Shown here: piece by piece, positions 44,386 through 55,798 of the stretch
Layout of the letters: the number at the start of each line of letters is the position of its first letter
Position numbering within the stretch: the stretch's first letter is position 1
Assembly: GCF_000378985.1 (NCBI RefSeq)
Contig: NZ_KB905370.1
Location: forward strand, 4,834,799 to 4,898,798
DNA length: 64,000 bases
Direction of reading: 5' to 3'
Origin: Ensifer sp. BR816
GTDB taxonomy: Bacteria; Pseudomonadota; Alphaproteobacteria; Rhizobiales; Rhizobiaceae
The notes under the pieces: model-generated
What the model was told of the DNA's origin: nothing
The model's database searches: none
What the model saw: only the letters and a program-made list of their open reading frames with translations
Translations under genes and position numbers: made by a program

Positions 44386-44838
44386 GTGCAAGACATAGCA
44401 AAGTGGATCGATGGCAAGAAGGATTTTTCCTTTGCGGTGCTGCGCGGTGCGGCCTTATGCCTGACCGTCTTCGCGCTCCCGGGGTGCATGGGCGGCGGTC
44501 TCGATCTCTTCGGAGGCTCGAGCGTCGATCGTTCCGTCGCAACCGGGACCGTGCCGGTCGCCAAGACGTCGGACGGTCTCTCCGACGCGGTGGCGGTGCG
44601 CAATGCCGTTTCCTCTGCCGAAATCACTGAGGGCGGCAGCGCCATTCCCTGGGCCAATGCCACGTCAGGCAGCGCCGGCGTCATCAGCAGTATTGAGGAA
44701 GACAGCGCTTCCGGCGTGCTTTGCCGCCGGTTCATCACCACGCGCCATTCCTTTGAAGGCATCGCCAAGTTCGACGGCAGAACCTGCCGGCTGGAGAATG
44801 GCGAGTGGTATTTGACGAGTTTCGGCCCGCAAAGCTGA
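44386..44838 (+). CDS. RT0821/Lpp0805-type surface lipoprotein
   Basis: A 150-residue exported protein. The GTG at 44386 follows AGGA by 6 bases and gives a signal peptide ending in the lipobox FALPGC near residue 34, so it is probably a lipoprotein. The ATG at 44290 would place the lipobox too deep. The mature part contains GSAIPWANATSGSAGVISSI and LCRRFITTRHSFEGIAKFDGRTCRL, a pattern I recognise from the small RT0821/Lpp0805 surface protein family, which often shares SAGVI and the RxF segment. Function is unknown. It is divergent from pdxH. Confidence 0.75.
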   Translation: MQDIAKWIDGKKDFSFAVLRGAALCLTVFALPGCMGGGLDLFGGSSVDRSVATGTVPVAKTSDGLSDAVAVRNAVSSAEITEGGSAIPWANATSGSAGVISSIEEDSASGVLCRRFITTRHSFEGIAKFDGRTCRLENGEWYLTSFGPQS

Positions 44839-44899
44839 AATCCCCGGTTAACCACATTCCCGCAAAGGCACGGACGGCCGGGCTGGACGGCCCGGATCC

Positions 44900-45006
44900 A
44901 TAACAGCGCCGCGCCTCCTCATCAGATGCGCAAGATCCCTGTAACGCTTTGAAATACTGCATGTTTCTCCGCCTGAATCGGCGACGCTTCAAAGGAAACC
45001 TGCAGG
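44900..45006. repeat. RIME-like rhizobial intergenic mosaic element, second copy
   Basis: About 107 bp, laid out like the copy at 7853-7956: ACAGCGCCGCGC, then a CTCATCAGATGCGC segment, CCTGTAACGCTTTGAAA, then a palindrome bounded by CTGCATGTTTC and GAAACCTGCAG. It fills much of the 313-bp gap between the lipoprotein gene and the J-domain gene. The remainder (45007-45151) shows nothing beyond a presumed promoter. Confidence 0.8.
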
Positions 45007-45151
45007 AGCGCCACGGCGAGCCGGCTAACCGTTATTTAGCAACTTCCCCGGATCATCGCGATTGAGAGGAGCGGCTCATCACGGGCTGCCGATGTAACGC
45101 GTAAGCCGATCCGCCGCGAAGGGCGGACATTCAAGAATGCGGTGAGAAGTC

Positions 45152-46198
45152 ATGCGCGATCCCTATGCAATCCTCGGCGTGCGCCGCAACGCCGGGCAGG
45201 AGGAAATCAAGGCTGCCTGGCGGTCCGTCGCCAAGGCGATCCATCCGGACCACAATCAGGACGATCCTCTGGCGACAGAACGCTTTGCCGAAGCCGGCAG
45301 GGCCTATGAACTGCTGCGCGATCCGGCCCGCAGGAACCGCTACGACCACGCGCGGCGTGAGGCGGAGCTGCGCCGTATGGAAGCCATGAAGGAGAAGATG
45401 CGCGCCCCGGAACCGGCCGAGGAGCCGGTCGGCGCGGAGAGCGCCGAGGAGGCGGTCTCGCGCATCTTCGGCCTCGATCCGCAGCCCAATACATCCGGCA
45501 CCAAGGCTCATGCGCCGCGCGCTGCAGAGAAGGCTGGCGCCGCTGCCGAGGCGAAACCGGAACTCACGGAAGATACCAAACAGGAGCCGACAAAGCCGGA
45601 GGCAACGGTTCGACGACTTGCAGCGCCCGGAACGGAGTTGGTCGCGGCAATCGTCCGGCGCATTCGCGACCGCATGACAAAGACGGCGGAGAAGGTCCCG
45701 GATCTGGTTGTCGATTTGTCCGTCAGTATTGACGAGGTGGTGAACCGGGCGCGCGTCGCGGTGGAGCTTCCGGATGGCGAAACGGTGAAGGTAGCAATCC
45801 CGCCTGGCGCCACCGACGGGCAGGTCATCCGCCTGAAGGAGCAGGGATACCGTGTCGCCGGCATGACTCGTGGCGACGTGCTTGCGACCTTGCGTGTTCG
45901 TCAGGATGGGCCGTTTCGCACCCAGGGTCTCGACCTCGTGACGAGCCTGCCGCTGGGCCTGCAAGACGCGGTCCTCGGCTGCGAGACCAGTATCGAAACG
46001 CCGAGCGGCGCCGCCACGGTCGTGGTGCCGGCCTGGTCGGGATCCGACAAGGTCATCCGAATTCCCGGCAGCGGATTGAAGGGAGCGAATGGCGAAAGCG
46101 GCGATCTCCTCGTCGAATTGCGCCTGGTGCTGCATGAAAAGCCCGACGACAAGGTCACGGACCTGATGCGGTCGCAGCGCGACGGCCTCTATTTGTAA
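45152..46198 (+). CDS. J-domain co-chaperone with DnaJ C-terminal domain (CbpA-like, no zinc finger)
   Basis: A 348-residue protein. The N-terminal J domain runs from DPYAILGVRRNAGQEEI through the HPD motif (AIHPDHNQDD, about residue 29) to RNRYDHARR. A Glu/Ala/Lys-rich linker (about 70-170) follows. The C-terminal substrate-binding domain then begins LVVDLSVSIDEVVNRARVAV and includes IPPGATDGQVIRLKEQGY. There is no CxxCxGxG zinc-finger repeat, so this is a type II Hsp40 like CbpA. It should stimulate DnaK. It is transcribed towards fabI, with 204 bp between. Confidence 0.9.
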   Translation: MRDPYAILGVRRNAGQEEIKAAWRSVAKAIHPDHNQDDPLATERFAEAGRAYELLRDPARRNRYDHARREAELRRMEAMKEKMRAPEPAEEPVGAESAEEAVSRIFGLDPQPNTSGTKAHAPRAAEKAGAAAEAKPELTEDTKQEPTKPEATVRRLAAPGTELVAAIVRRIRDRMTKTAEKVPDLVVDLSVSIDEVVNRARVAVELPDGETVKVAIPPGATDGQVIRLKEQGYRVAGMTRGDVLATLRVRQDGPFRTQGLDLVTSLPLGLQDAVLGCETSIETPSGAATVVVPAWSGSDKVIRIPGSGLKGANGESGDLLVELRLVLHEKPDDKVTDLMRSQRDGLYL

Positions 46199-46402
46199 CG
46201 GTTTTCTGACAAGCTGAACCAATATTACGGGGACTAACAGTTCCTGATCCGCACCGCGCTTGAACCGCTCTGGCGGCTATGCCATAGGCAATGCTCGACA
46301 TTTTGCCGCACCCATCTTTGGTGGCGTGGTGCGGCGCCATCGACATTCGGAAAACTGGCATCGGCCTCGGCCGGACCAGGCAGACAGTATTGGGGACATT
46401 CC

Positions 46403-47221
46403 ATGGCTCAGGCATCGGGTCTGATGAATGGCAAGCGCGGCGTCATCATGGGCGTTGCAAACAATCGCTCGATTGCGTGGGGCATTGCCAAGGCGTTGTC
46501 GGAAGCCGGCGCCGAAATCGCGCTGACATGGCAGGGCGACGCGCTGAAGAAGCGTGTCGAACCGCTGGCGCAGGAACTCGGCGCCTTCATGGCCGGCCAT
46601 TGCGACGTGACCGATCTCGCCACGATCGACGGCGTTTTTTCGGCGCTTGAAGAAAAATGGGGCAAGATCGATTTCGTCGTGCACGCGATCGCCTTCTCCG
46701 ACAAGGACGAACTGACGGGTCGCTATCTCGAGACGAGCCGCGACAACTTCACCCGCACGATGGATATTTCCGTCTATTCCTTCACGGCCGTCGCGGCGCG
46801 AGCCGAGCGCATCATGAATGATGGCGGCTCGATGCTGACGCTCACCTATTACGGCGCCGAGAAGGTGATGCCGCACTATAACGTCATGGGCGTCGCCAAG
46901 GCGGCGCTTGAAGCAAGCGTGCGCTATCTCGCCGTCGATCTCGGCAACCGCGGCATCCGCGTCAACGCCATCTCGGCCGGTCCGATCAAGACGCTTGCCG
47001 CTTCCGGCATCGGCGACTTCCGCTATATCCTCAAGTGGAACGAGTACAACGCGCCGCTGAAGCGCACAGTTTCGATCGAGGAAGTCGGCAATTCGGCGCT
47101 CTATCTCCTGTCAAACCTGTCGACCGGTGTCACCGGCGAGGTGCACCATGTCGATTCCGGTTATCATACGGTCGGCATGAAGGCGGTCGACGCCCCGGAC
47201 ATTTCCGTCCTGAAGGACTGA
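46403..47221 (+). CDS. fabI: Enoyl-[acyl-carrier-protein] reductase (NADH)
   Basis: FabI reduces trans-2-enoyl-ACP in the last step of each fatty acid elongation cycle. The 272-residue short-chain dehydrogenase has the FabI cofactor motif GKRGVIMGVANNRSIAWGIA (about residues 10-29), and the active-site tyrosine and lysine in HYNVMGVAKAALEASVRYLA (about 158-177). SAGPIKTLAASGIGDF follows. The family match is unambiguous. It is followed by a long inverted repeat and a histidine phosphatase gene. Confidence 0.97.
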   Translation: MAQASGLMNGKRGVIMGVANNRSIAWGIAKALSEAGAEIALTWQGDALKKRVEPLAQELGAFMAGHCDVTDLATIDGVFSALEEKWGKIDFVVHAIAFSDKDELTGRYLETSRDNFTRTMDISVYSFTAVAARAERIMNDGGSMLTLTYYGAEKVMPHYNVMGVAKAALEASVRYLAVDLGNRGIRVNAISAGPIKTLAASGIGDFRYILKWNEYNAPLKRTVSIEEVGNSALYLLSNLSTGVTGEVHHVDSGYHTVGMKAVDAPDISVLKD

Positions 47222-47244
47222 GTGCTTCTTGCCTGCAACCGCAT

Positions 47245-47272
47245 GACCTCGGATCGAATTCGATCTGAGGTC
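47245..47272. repeat. Interrupted palindrome downstream of fabI
   Basis: GACCTCGGATCG-AATT-CGATCTGAGGTC reads as a 28-bp dyad with a single mismatched pair. There is no T tract, so a classic terminator is unlikely. It may be a dispersed repeat or an RNA processing hairpin between fabI and the phosphatase gene. Confidence 0.5.
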
Positions 47273-47344
47273 GTGCCACGGTCCAGGCACGACGGCATCC
47301 TTGGCGCCTGAGGCGAAGCACTATAGGCGGCCGCCTCATCCGGA

Positions 47345-47938
47345 GTGAACACTGTGCTCATTTACATGGTTCGCCACGGCCAGACGGACTGGAATGCCGA
47401 GAGCCGTCTCCAAGGGCAGAAGGACATTCCCCTCAATGAAACCGGCCGCCAGCAGGCGACCGGCAATGGCGTTGCGCTGGGAGAGATCCTCGGGCGCGAT
47501 GCGGCCAGGTTCGATTTCGTCAGCAGTCCGCTCGGCCGTACGCGCGAAACCATGGAGCGTCTCAGGCGGTCCATAGGGCTCGATCCGTTTGCCTATCGCA
47601 CCGACGAGCGGCTGAAGGAGGTTTCCTTCGGTGCCTGGGAGGGCTTTACACTCGCAGCCTTGAAGCGCCGCGTGCCCGAGCGCATTGCCGCAAGGCGGGT
47701 GGCGAAGTGGGATTTCATCCCGCCCGGGGCGGATGCGGAAAGCTACGAAATCCTGTCCTGGCGCGTCGGCGCCTGGCTGAAAGATGTGAGGGAACCCACC
47801 GTCTGCGTCAGCCACGGCGGGGTAATTCGTACCCTGTTCAAGCTGCTCGGGGAGATGGAGCCGGATGAGGCGGCGGCGGCGGCCATCCCGCAGGACCGGC
47901 TGCTGAAGATCGTCGATGGTTCGATCAGCTGGCTTTAG
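47345..47938 (+). CDS. Histidine phosphatase family protein (phosphoglycerate mutase-like)
   Basis: A 197-residue protein with the catalytic RHG motif in YMVRHGQTDWNAESRLQGQ (about residue 8) and the partner histidine in VCVSHGGVIRTLF (about 155). The fold is shared by cofactor-dependent phosphoglycerate mutases and many phosphatases; at this size a broad phosphatase role is more likely than glycolysis. The GTG at 47345 is followed by alternative GTG (47354) and ATG (47366) starts, so the first few residues are uncertain. Confidence 0.9.
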   Translation: MNTVLIYMVRHGQTDWNAESRLQGQKDIPLNETGRQQATGNGVALGEILGRDAARFDFVSSPLGRTRETMERLRRSIGLDPFAYRTDERLKEVSFGAWEGFTLAALKRRVPERIAARRVAKWDFIPPGADAESYEILSWRVGAWLKDVREPTVCVSHGGVIRTLFKLLGEMEPDEAAAAAIPQDRLLKIVDGSISWL

Positions 47939-48003
47939 ACTAAGCGTATCGAGAAATAGCGGAAATGTCCCTCCGACGCATACGGGTCGGGATGCCGCCT
48001 GGC

Positions 48004-48264
48004 CTACTGGACGATCTCCAGATCATTGATGACGCGCTTGCCGTCGACCTCGGTATAGAAGACGAGGACCTTCACGCCGGCTTCGAGCCCTTCGAAATTG
48101 AATTCCTCGGGCGCCTGGTAGCTCTTGCCGTCGTCAAGCGAGAGGCTCAACTGCTCGGTGTCGATATTGGTGATCACGGCTTCGACGTCTGCACTTTCCG
48201 CATGAACCGAAAGCGGCGAAAGCAAGCTTGCGGTGGCCATGAGCGTAGCAATGACAAATCGCAT
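48004..48264 (-). CDS. Exported DUF1344 domain protein
   Basis: An 86-residue small secreted protein. A signal peptide (MRFVIATLMATASLLSPLSV, cleaved after HA) is followed by the DUF1344 domain VITNIDTEQLSLSLDDGKSYQ, ending VINDLEIVQ. The ATG at 48264 has GAGGG about 10 bases upstream; an in-frame start at 48309 would bury the signal peptide. DUF1344 proteins are common, often multiple, in Rhizobiales and of unknown function, likely periplasmic. It is divergent from aroC. Confidence 0.85.
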   Translation of the reverse strand: MRFVIATLMATASLLSPLSVHAESADVEAVITNIDTEQLSLSLDDGKSYQAPEEFNFEGLEAGVKVLVFYTEVDGKRVINDLEIVQ

Positions 48265-48778
48265 CCTTGTTGCCCTCTTCCATGATTCTGCGAATTTTCT
48301 TGTCATCACCCTTTGATCCCCGATTGTGGCAAAAGTTCATTTTTGCCATGGTTTTTTAGGATTTTAGCTGTTCGTACCGGACGTGTTTTCGGCGAACGAG
48401 AGAGTGAACGCGCTCCGCGCCCATTGCAAGTCGCCGAAAGGGGAACGAGCTGGCGCAAGCCCTGCTGAAGGCCGCTTTCACGAGGTTTTCCAAAGAAACA
48501 TCACGACGGCCAGCCCTGAAGTCCAGGCCGCAGTCGCTGCAATCCGGATGATGATGCGTCAGTAATCGGCCGCGCTGGTTATTCTTGCCGCAGGTTTCCG
48601 CGCAACAGCGGATGCTCTTTCCCCAGCGAACGCTTTCCACTAAGAGAGGGCACGCGCCTTGGCGCAGCGTCTGAAGCAATGCGACATGGTTCGCGTTCTG
48701 CTCTGACTCGATTAGAATCGATCCCCAGAGATTGTGTCGTCCTGTCCGATCTCTTGGATCCTGAACTCGGTAGCCGTC
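48265..48778. other. Long intergenic region upstream of aroC, 514 bp
   Basis: No gene is convincing here. A 60-codon GTG-started ORF (48383-48565) lacks a ribosome binding site. Near its right end an exact dyad TCGATT-AG-AATCGA (48708-48721) lies in a stretch that resembles dispersed rhizobial intergenic sequence. The region must hold the promoters of the DUF1344 gene and aroC. Confidence 0.4.
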
Positions 48779-49876
48779 ATGTCGCACAATACCTTCGGTC
48801 ATCTCTTCCGCGTCACCACCTGGGGCGAGAGCCACGGGCCGGCGCTCGGCTGCGTCGTCGACGGATGCCCGCCCGGTATTCGCTTCACGCTCGCGGAAAT
48901 TCAGGCCTGGCTCGACAAGCGCAAGCCCGGCCAGTCGCGCTTCGTGACCCAGCGCCGCGAAGATGATCTGGTGAAGGTCCTGTCCGGCGTGATGCTCGAC
49001 GAGGACGGCGAGACGATGATCTCGACGGGCACGCCGATCTCGATGATGATCGAAAACACCGACCAGCGCTCGAAAGACTATTCGGAGATTGCCAAGCGCT
49101 ACCGACCGGGCCATGCCGACTACACCTATGACGTCAAATACGGCATTCGCGACTATCGCGGCGGCGGCCGGTCCTCGGCACGCGAGACGGCGGCGCGCGT
49201 CGCGGCCGGCGGCATCGCCCGCAAGGTCGTGCCGGGCCTCGTCGTCCGCGCCGCGCTGGTGCAGATCGGCAAGCACCGGATCGATCGGGCCAATTGGGAC
49301 TGGGCCGAGGTCAACAACAATCCGTTCTTTGCGCCGGATCCGGCCATCGTTCCCGTCTGGGAAGAGTATCTCGACGGCATCCGCAAGGCCGGCTCGTCGA
49401 TCGGCGCCGTCGTCGAGGTCGTTGCCGAAGGGGTGCCGGCCGGCATCGGTGCGCCGATCTACGCCAAGCTCGACCAGGACATCGCTTCGAACCTGATGTC
49501 GATCAATGCCGTCAAGGGCGTCGAGATCGGCGACGGCTTTGCCACGGCCGAGCTGAGCGGCGAGGAGAACGCCGACGAGATGCGCATCGGTCCGGATGGC
49601 GAGCCTGTTTTCCTTTCCAACCATGCCGGCGGCATTCTCGGCGGCATCGCGACCGGCCAGCCGATCGTCGCTCGCATCGCGATCAAGCCGACCTCGTCCA
49701 TCCTGACCGAGCGCCGTTCGATCGACAGCGACGGCAACGAGGTCGACGTGCGCACCAAGGGTCGCCACGATCCTTGCGTCGGGATCAGGGCGGTGCCGAT
49801 CGGCGAGGCCATGGTTGCCTGCACGATTGCCGATCACTATCTGCGCGACCGGGGCCAGACCGGCCGGCTGAAGTAA
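48779..49876 (+). CDS. aroC: Chorismate synthase
   Basis: AroC makes chorismate from EPSP, the last common step of aromatic amino acid synthesis, using reduced FMN. The 365-residue protein begins [20 protein letters not shown], the strongly conserved N-terminus. It contains [42 protein letters not shown] and, near the end, [19 protein letters not shown], all hallmark regions. The ATG at 48779 is chosen over an in-frame start at 48734, which lacks conservation. It is 19 bp upstream of ribB; the two may be co-transcribed. Confidence 0.98.
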   Translation: MSHNTFGHLFRVTTWGESHGPALGCVVDGCPPGIRFTLAEIQAWLDKRKPGQSRFVTQRREDDLVKVLSGVMLDEDGETMISTGTPISMMIENTDQRSKDYSEIAKRYRPGHADYTYDVKYGIRDYRGGGRSSARETAARVAAGGIARKVVPGLVVRAALVQIGKHRIDRANWDWAEVNNNPFFAPDPAIVPVWEEYLDGIRKAGSSIGAVVEVVAEGVPAGIGAPIYAKLDQDIASNLMSINAVKGVEIGDGFATAELSGEENADEMRIGPDGEPVFLSNHAGGILGGIATGQPIVARIAIKPTSSILTERRSIDSDGNEVDVRTKGRHDPCVGIRAVPIGEAMVACTIADHYLRDRGQTGRLK

Positions 49877-49895
49877 TTTTCTGGAGAGAATGAAG

Positions 49896-50996
49896 ATGTC
49901 CTATGACCAGAAGCGCGTCGTCGATGCCATTCGCGCCTTCGAGGCCGGCGAGATCGTCGTCGTCACCGACGATGGCGGGCGCGAGAACGAAGGCGACCTG
50001 ATCGTCGCGGCGGTGCACTGCACGCCCGAGAAGATGGCCTTCATCGTCAGGCACACCTCGGGCATCGTCTGTACGCCCATGCCGCGCGACGAGGCGAAAC
50101 GCCTCAATCTGAATGCGATGGTCGCCGAGAACGATTCCGCCCACACCACCGCTTTCACGGTTTCCGTCGACTTCAAGCATGGCACCACCACCGGCATTTC
50201 GGCCGACGATCGCACCTTGACGGTTAGAAACCTTGCCAATCCGAATGTTGGGGCGGCGGATTTCGTGCGGCCCGGCCACATCTTCCCACTGGTGGCGCGT
50301 GAGGGCGGCGTGTTGATGCGCTCCGGCCACACCGAGGCGGCCGTCGACCTGTGCAAGCTCGCGAGCCTGCCGCCGATCGGCGTTATCTGCGAACTCGTCA
50401 ATGACGACGGCACGGTTACGCGCGGCCCGCAGGTGGACGCGTTTGCCGAGACCCACGGTTTGAAACAGGTCTCCGTCGCCGATCTCATCGCTTACCGGCA
50501 GCGCAAGGAGACCTTGATCGAGAAGGCCAACAGCTTCGACATCGACACACCCTATGGCAAGGCCAAGGGCCACACCTATTCTTTGCCCTGGGATCCGATG
50601 CAGCATCTTGCCGTCGTCTTCGGCGATGTCCGCGACGGCGTCGACATTCCCGTCCGCCTTCACCTCGAGAATGTCGGCGCGGACGTCTTCGGCAATGATC
50701 GCCAGATCGACGAGATCATGAAGCGCATCGCTGGAGAGGGCAGGGGCATCATCGTCTATCTGCGCGAGGGCTCGGTCGGCGTCGGCGTTTCGCAGACTGC
50801 GCGAAAGGGCAAGCACGAACGCGAAGCCCATACGGAAGCACAGGCGCGCGAGAGCGAATGGCTCGAAATCGGTCTTGGCGCGCAGATCCTCAAGGACCTC
50901 GGCATCACCTCCATCCGCCTGCTCTCTTCGCGGGAGCGCCACTATGTCGGCCTCGAAGGTTTCGGCATCAAGATCGCCGCGACCGAGATCCTTTAG
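49896..50996 (+). CDS. ribB: 3,4-dihydroxy-2-butanone 4-phosphate synthase with degenerate GTP cyclohydrolase II half
   Basis: The N-terminal ~205 residues form a complete DHBP synthase (VVVTDDGGRENEGDLIVAA, HTSGIVCTPMP, RPGHIFPL, RSGHTEAAVDL), which makes the four-carbon unit of riboflavin from ribulose 5-phosphate. The C-terminal half has the RibA fold (IPVRLHLENVGADVFGNDRQ), but the zinc-binding cysteines of true GTP cyclohydrolase II are absent; I see no cysteine in that half. It is therefore probably monofunctional, and an active RibA should be elsewhere. The 366-residue ORF starts at 49896, with GGAGAG 9 bases upstream. An ATG two codons earlier is too close to that site. Confidence 0.95.
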   Translation: MSYDQKRVVDAIRAFEAGEIVVVTDDGGRENEGDLIVAAVHCTPEKMAFIVRHTSGIVCTPMPRDEAKRLNLNAMVAENDSAHTTAFTVSVDFKHGTTTGISADDRTLTVRNLANPNVGAADFVRPGHIFPLVAREGGVLMRSGHTEAAVDLCKLASLPPIGVICELVNDDGTVTRGPQVDAFAETHGLKQVSVADLIAYRQRKETLIEKANSFDIDTPYGKAKGHTYSLPWDPMQHLAVVFGDVRDGVDIPVRLHLENVGADVFGNDRQIDEIMKRIAGEGRGIIVYLREGSVGVGVSQTARKGKHEREAHTEAQARESEWLEIGLGAQILKDLGITSIRLLSSRERHYVGLEGFGIKIAATEIL

Positions 50997-51016
50997 CGAC
51001 GGCACCGCCAGCCAAC

Positions 51017-51051
51017 AAAAAGCCGCGCACCCAAAAGGAGCGCGGCTTTTT
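51017..51051. terminator. Strong bidirectional terminator between ribB and ialB
   Basis: AAAAAGCCGCGC, an 11-base loop, then GCGCGGCTTTTT: an 8-bp GC stem with an A tract before and a T tract after. It can end transcription of ribB (plus) and of the convergent IalB-type gene (minus). Confidence 0.92.
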
Positions 51052-51075
51052 CATTTCATTGGGTACTCAAGGAAA

Positions 51076-51606
51076 CTACGGCAGTGCATCGTAGCCCTCG
51101 CCGAAACCTTTGAGGTCGACCGGAATGCCGATCCCTTCCTCCGGCGACTGGAAGACGATGAAGGTCGCCGTCGCGCCGGCGCGCATCGTCTTCAAGAGCT
51201 CGTCCTCGAGCACGACCTCGGCATAGCAGCCGTCGGAGAAGCACCGAACGAAATAGGCGCGTCCGATGTCCTTGCCGTCGACATTCAGGCCGAGGCCGTT
51301 GGGCAGCAGTACGCCGAGGGGTGCCAGGACGCGAAGGATCTTCGCCTTGCGATCGGCAGTCTTGAGCACGACGACGGAGAGCCCGACCTCGGGCCGGTCC
51401 TCGGCGATCACGTTCTGCATCAAAGCGCATTGCTCGGCCGAGGCGCCGGCCGGCTGATCGCAGACGATCGACCAGGCACCGTGGTTCGACTTTACCGTCC
51501 CGGGTGTCGCGGCGGATTGCTGCGCCATGCTTGCGGCGGGAAAGACGAAGGCGGCAATTCCGAGCGCGATCAAAGCGGGCAGCCGGGAGAAGAGGGACAG
51601 GCCCAT
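51076..51606 (-). CDS. Invasion-associated locus B (IalB) family exported protein
   Basis: A 176-residue periplasmic protein with a signal peptide (MGLSLFSRLPALIALGIAAF, cleaved near SMA-QQ). The IalB domain shows HGAWSIVCDQPAGASAEQCALMQ, VLLPNGLGLNVDGKDIGRAYFVRCFSDGC and IPVDLKGFGEGYDAL. Four cysteines probably form two disulphides. The ATG at 51606 has GAGG 6 bases upstream. IalB was first noted in Bartonella for erythrocyte invasion; in rhizobia its role is unknown, and the name should not be read as virulence. Confidence 0.88.
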   Translation of the reverse strand: MGLSLFSRLPALIALGIAAFVFPAASMAQQSAATPGTVKSNHGAWSIVCDQPAGASAEQCALMQNVIAEDRPEVGLSVVVLKTADRKAKILRVLAPLGVLLPNGLGLNVDGKDIGRAYFVRCFSDGCYAEVVLEDELLKTMRAGATATFIVFQSPEEGIGIPVDLKGFGEGYDALP

Positions 51607-51999
51607 GTAAACCTCAAAACGTCGAATCATTCGGGCTATTCTTGAAGTGCGCAGATATAAATGAAAAGCCCTGCTTCTTACATTCCAGCGGCATATGGCC
51701 GAAATTGGGCTCTCTCTCGCCGTATCAGGCGCTCTCGACGTTTTGCCTGAGCCGGCCGCCTGTGGACGGGAGCCTCGATGTGGCGGCGTAGGCCGTGCAC
51801 GGACCGGCGCTCTAGCACAATCTTTGATACCGCGCGAAGGGGGCAGCGAGAAAACTTGGCTTTGTGCAAAAATGCCGCACGAGGTTCATTGCACAGATGT
51901 TGCGGCGCTGGTCAAACTGTGGTTTGAAGCGCTTCCAGTATCGCAGGGATTCTGCGTTCCGGGTTTGATCCTGATCAAGCGCATTGGGGAGACGTAATT
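51607..51999. other. Promoter region of the aa3 oxidase operon, 393 bp
   Basis: No gene is seen. The region separates the divergent ialB-type gene and ctaC. Its downstream end carries an FNR/FixK-type dyad at 51965-51978, listed separately. Confidence 0.6.
51965..51978. promoter_or_regulatory. FNR/FixK-type box (anaerobox) upstream of ctaC
   Basis: TTGATCCTGATCAA is a perfect dyad matching the TTGAT-N4-ATCAA consensus bound by FNR/FixK-family regulators. It lies 21 bp upstream of the ctaC start codon, downstream of where a promoter would normally be. That position favours repression of the high-oxygen oxidase when oxygen falls. Confidence 0.8.
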
Positions 52000-54593
<2,594 letters not shown>

Positions 54594-54691
54594 CGGACAA
54601 CGAACAGGAGCCGCCGGTTACGGCGGCTTCTCCCCGCCGGCCTTCCGGCATGATGCGGCCTGTCCGGCCGCAGCAGAATCGGGAAAGAGAC

Positions 54692-55648
54692 ATGACGCTC
54701 ATCGACAATCACGAGGCAGTCGGCATGGAAGGCGCACCGCGCCTGTCCGAGGCCTCTGCGCGCGATTACTTCGAGCTCCTGAAGCCGCGCGTCATGTCGC
54801 TCGTCGTGTTCACGGCCTTTGCCGGCCTCGTGCTGGCGCCCGGTTCCATCAATCCCTTCATCGGCTTCATCGCCATTCTCTGCATCGCCATCGGCGCCGG
54901 CGCCTCCGGTGCGCTGAACATGTGGTATGACGCCGATATCGATGCAGTGATGAGCCGGACCGCCAAGCGTCCCATTCCCGCCGGCAAGATCCTGCCGCAG
55001 GAGGCGCTCGGCTTCGGCCTCACCTTGTCGGCGTTTTCGGTGATCATCCTCGGGCTCGCCGTCAACTGGCTCGCAGCCGGGCTGCTCGCCTTCACGATCT
55101 TCTTCTACGTGGTCATCTACACGATGTGGCTGAAGCGCTCGACGCCGCAGAACATCGTCATCGGCGGTGCCGCCGGCGCGTTCCCGCCGATGATCGGCTG
55201 GGCCTGCGTGACCGGCGGCGTGTCGGTCGAAAGCATCGTGCTCTTCCTCATCATCTTCCTTTGGACGCCCGCCCACTTCTGGGCGCTGGCGCTGTTCAAG
55301 ATGGGCGACTACGGCGCCGTCGGCGTGCCGATGATGCCGAACGTCTGCGGCGAGGCGACCACCAAGCGGCAGATCGTCGTCTACGCGCTTCTGACGGCGT
55401 TGAGCGGCATCTGTCCCACCCTGCTCGGCTTTGCGAGCCTTGGGTACGGAGCCTTTGCCACGGTCCTTGGCCTGGGGTTTGTCTGGTATTCGCTCGCCGT
55501 GCTGCGCATGCCCGAAGGCGACAAGCGGATGCTGCCGGCCAAGAAACTCTTTGCTTTCTCGATCGCCTATCTTTTCGCGATCTTCTCAGCCCTGCTTGTC
55601 GACTACGTGATCGCGCAGGTCTGGCTGAACGCCGGAGGTATTATCTGA
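54692..55648 (+). CDS. ctaB: Protoheme IX farnesyltransferase
   Basis: CtaB (haem O synthase) converts haem B to haem O, required before haem A can be made for aa3 oxidase. The 318-residue membrane protein has the UbiA-superfamily motifs [19 protein letters not shown] (about residues 77-95) and a second acidic region near [17 protein letters not shown]. The ATG at 54692 follows GGAAAGAGA; an in-frame start at 54533 overlaps ctaD and is unlikely. Its stop overlaps the start of coxF by one base. Confidence 0.97.
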   Translation: MTLIDNHEAVGMEGAPRLSEASARDYFELLKPRVMSLVVFTAFAGLVLAPGSINPFIGFIAILCIAIGAGASGALNMWYDADIDAVMSRTAKRPIPAGKILPQEALGFGLTLSAFSVIILGLAVNWLAAGLLAFTIFFYVVIYTMWLKRSTPQNIVIGGAAGAFPPMIGWACVTGGVSVESIVLFLIIFLWTPAHFWALALFKMGDYGAVGVPMMPNVCGEATTKRQIVVYALLTALSGICPTLLGFASLGYGAFATVLGLGFVWYSLAVLRMPEGDKRMLPAKKLFAFSIAYLFAIFSALLVDYVIAQVWLNAGGII

Positions 55649-55788
55649 TGGAAACCGTCAAGCTCAGCGAAACCCAGAAGAAGTCCCGCCGCGGCCGCAA
55701 CATCGCGCTCGGCCTGGTGCTCGCGGGGCTCGTCGCACTGTTCTATGTCGTCACGCTGATCAAGTTCGGCGGCGGCATGGCCCATTGA
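55648..55788 (+). CDS. Small cytochrome oxidase-associated membrane protein CoxF
   Basis: The 46-residue protein [20 protein letters not shown] is followed by one membrane helix ([19 protein letters not shown]) and ends FGGGMAH. A small single-helix protein at this spot between ctaB and ctaG is standard in alphaproteobacterial oxidase operons and is usually called CoxF. It probably assists assembly. Its start overlaps the ctaB stop by one base, and its stop is 10 bp before ctaG. Confidence 0.9.
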   Translation: METVKLSETQKKSRRGRNIALGLVLAGLVALFYVVTLIKFGGGMAH

Positions 55789-55798
55789 GGTGCGGCGC

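Noticed and set aside
48383-48565. 60-codon ORF in the gap before aroC
   Set aside because: GTG start without ribosome binding site, no recognisable motif; kept only as part of the intergenic note.
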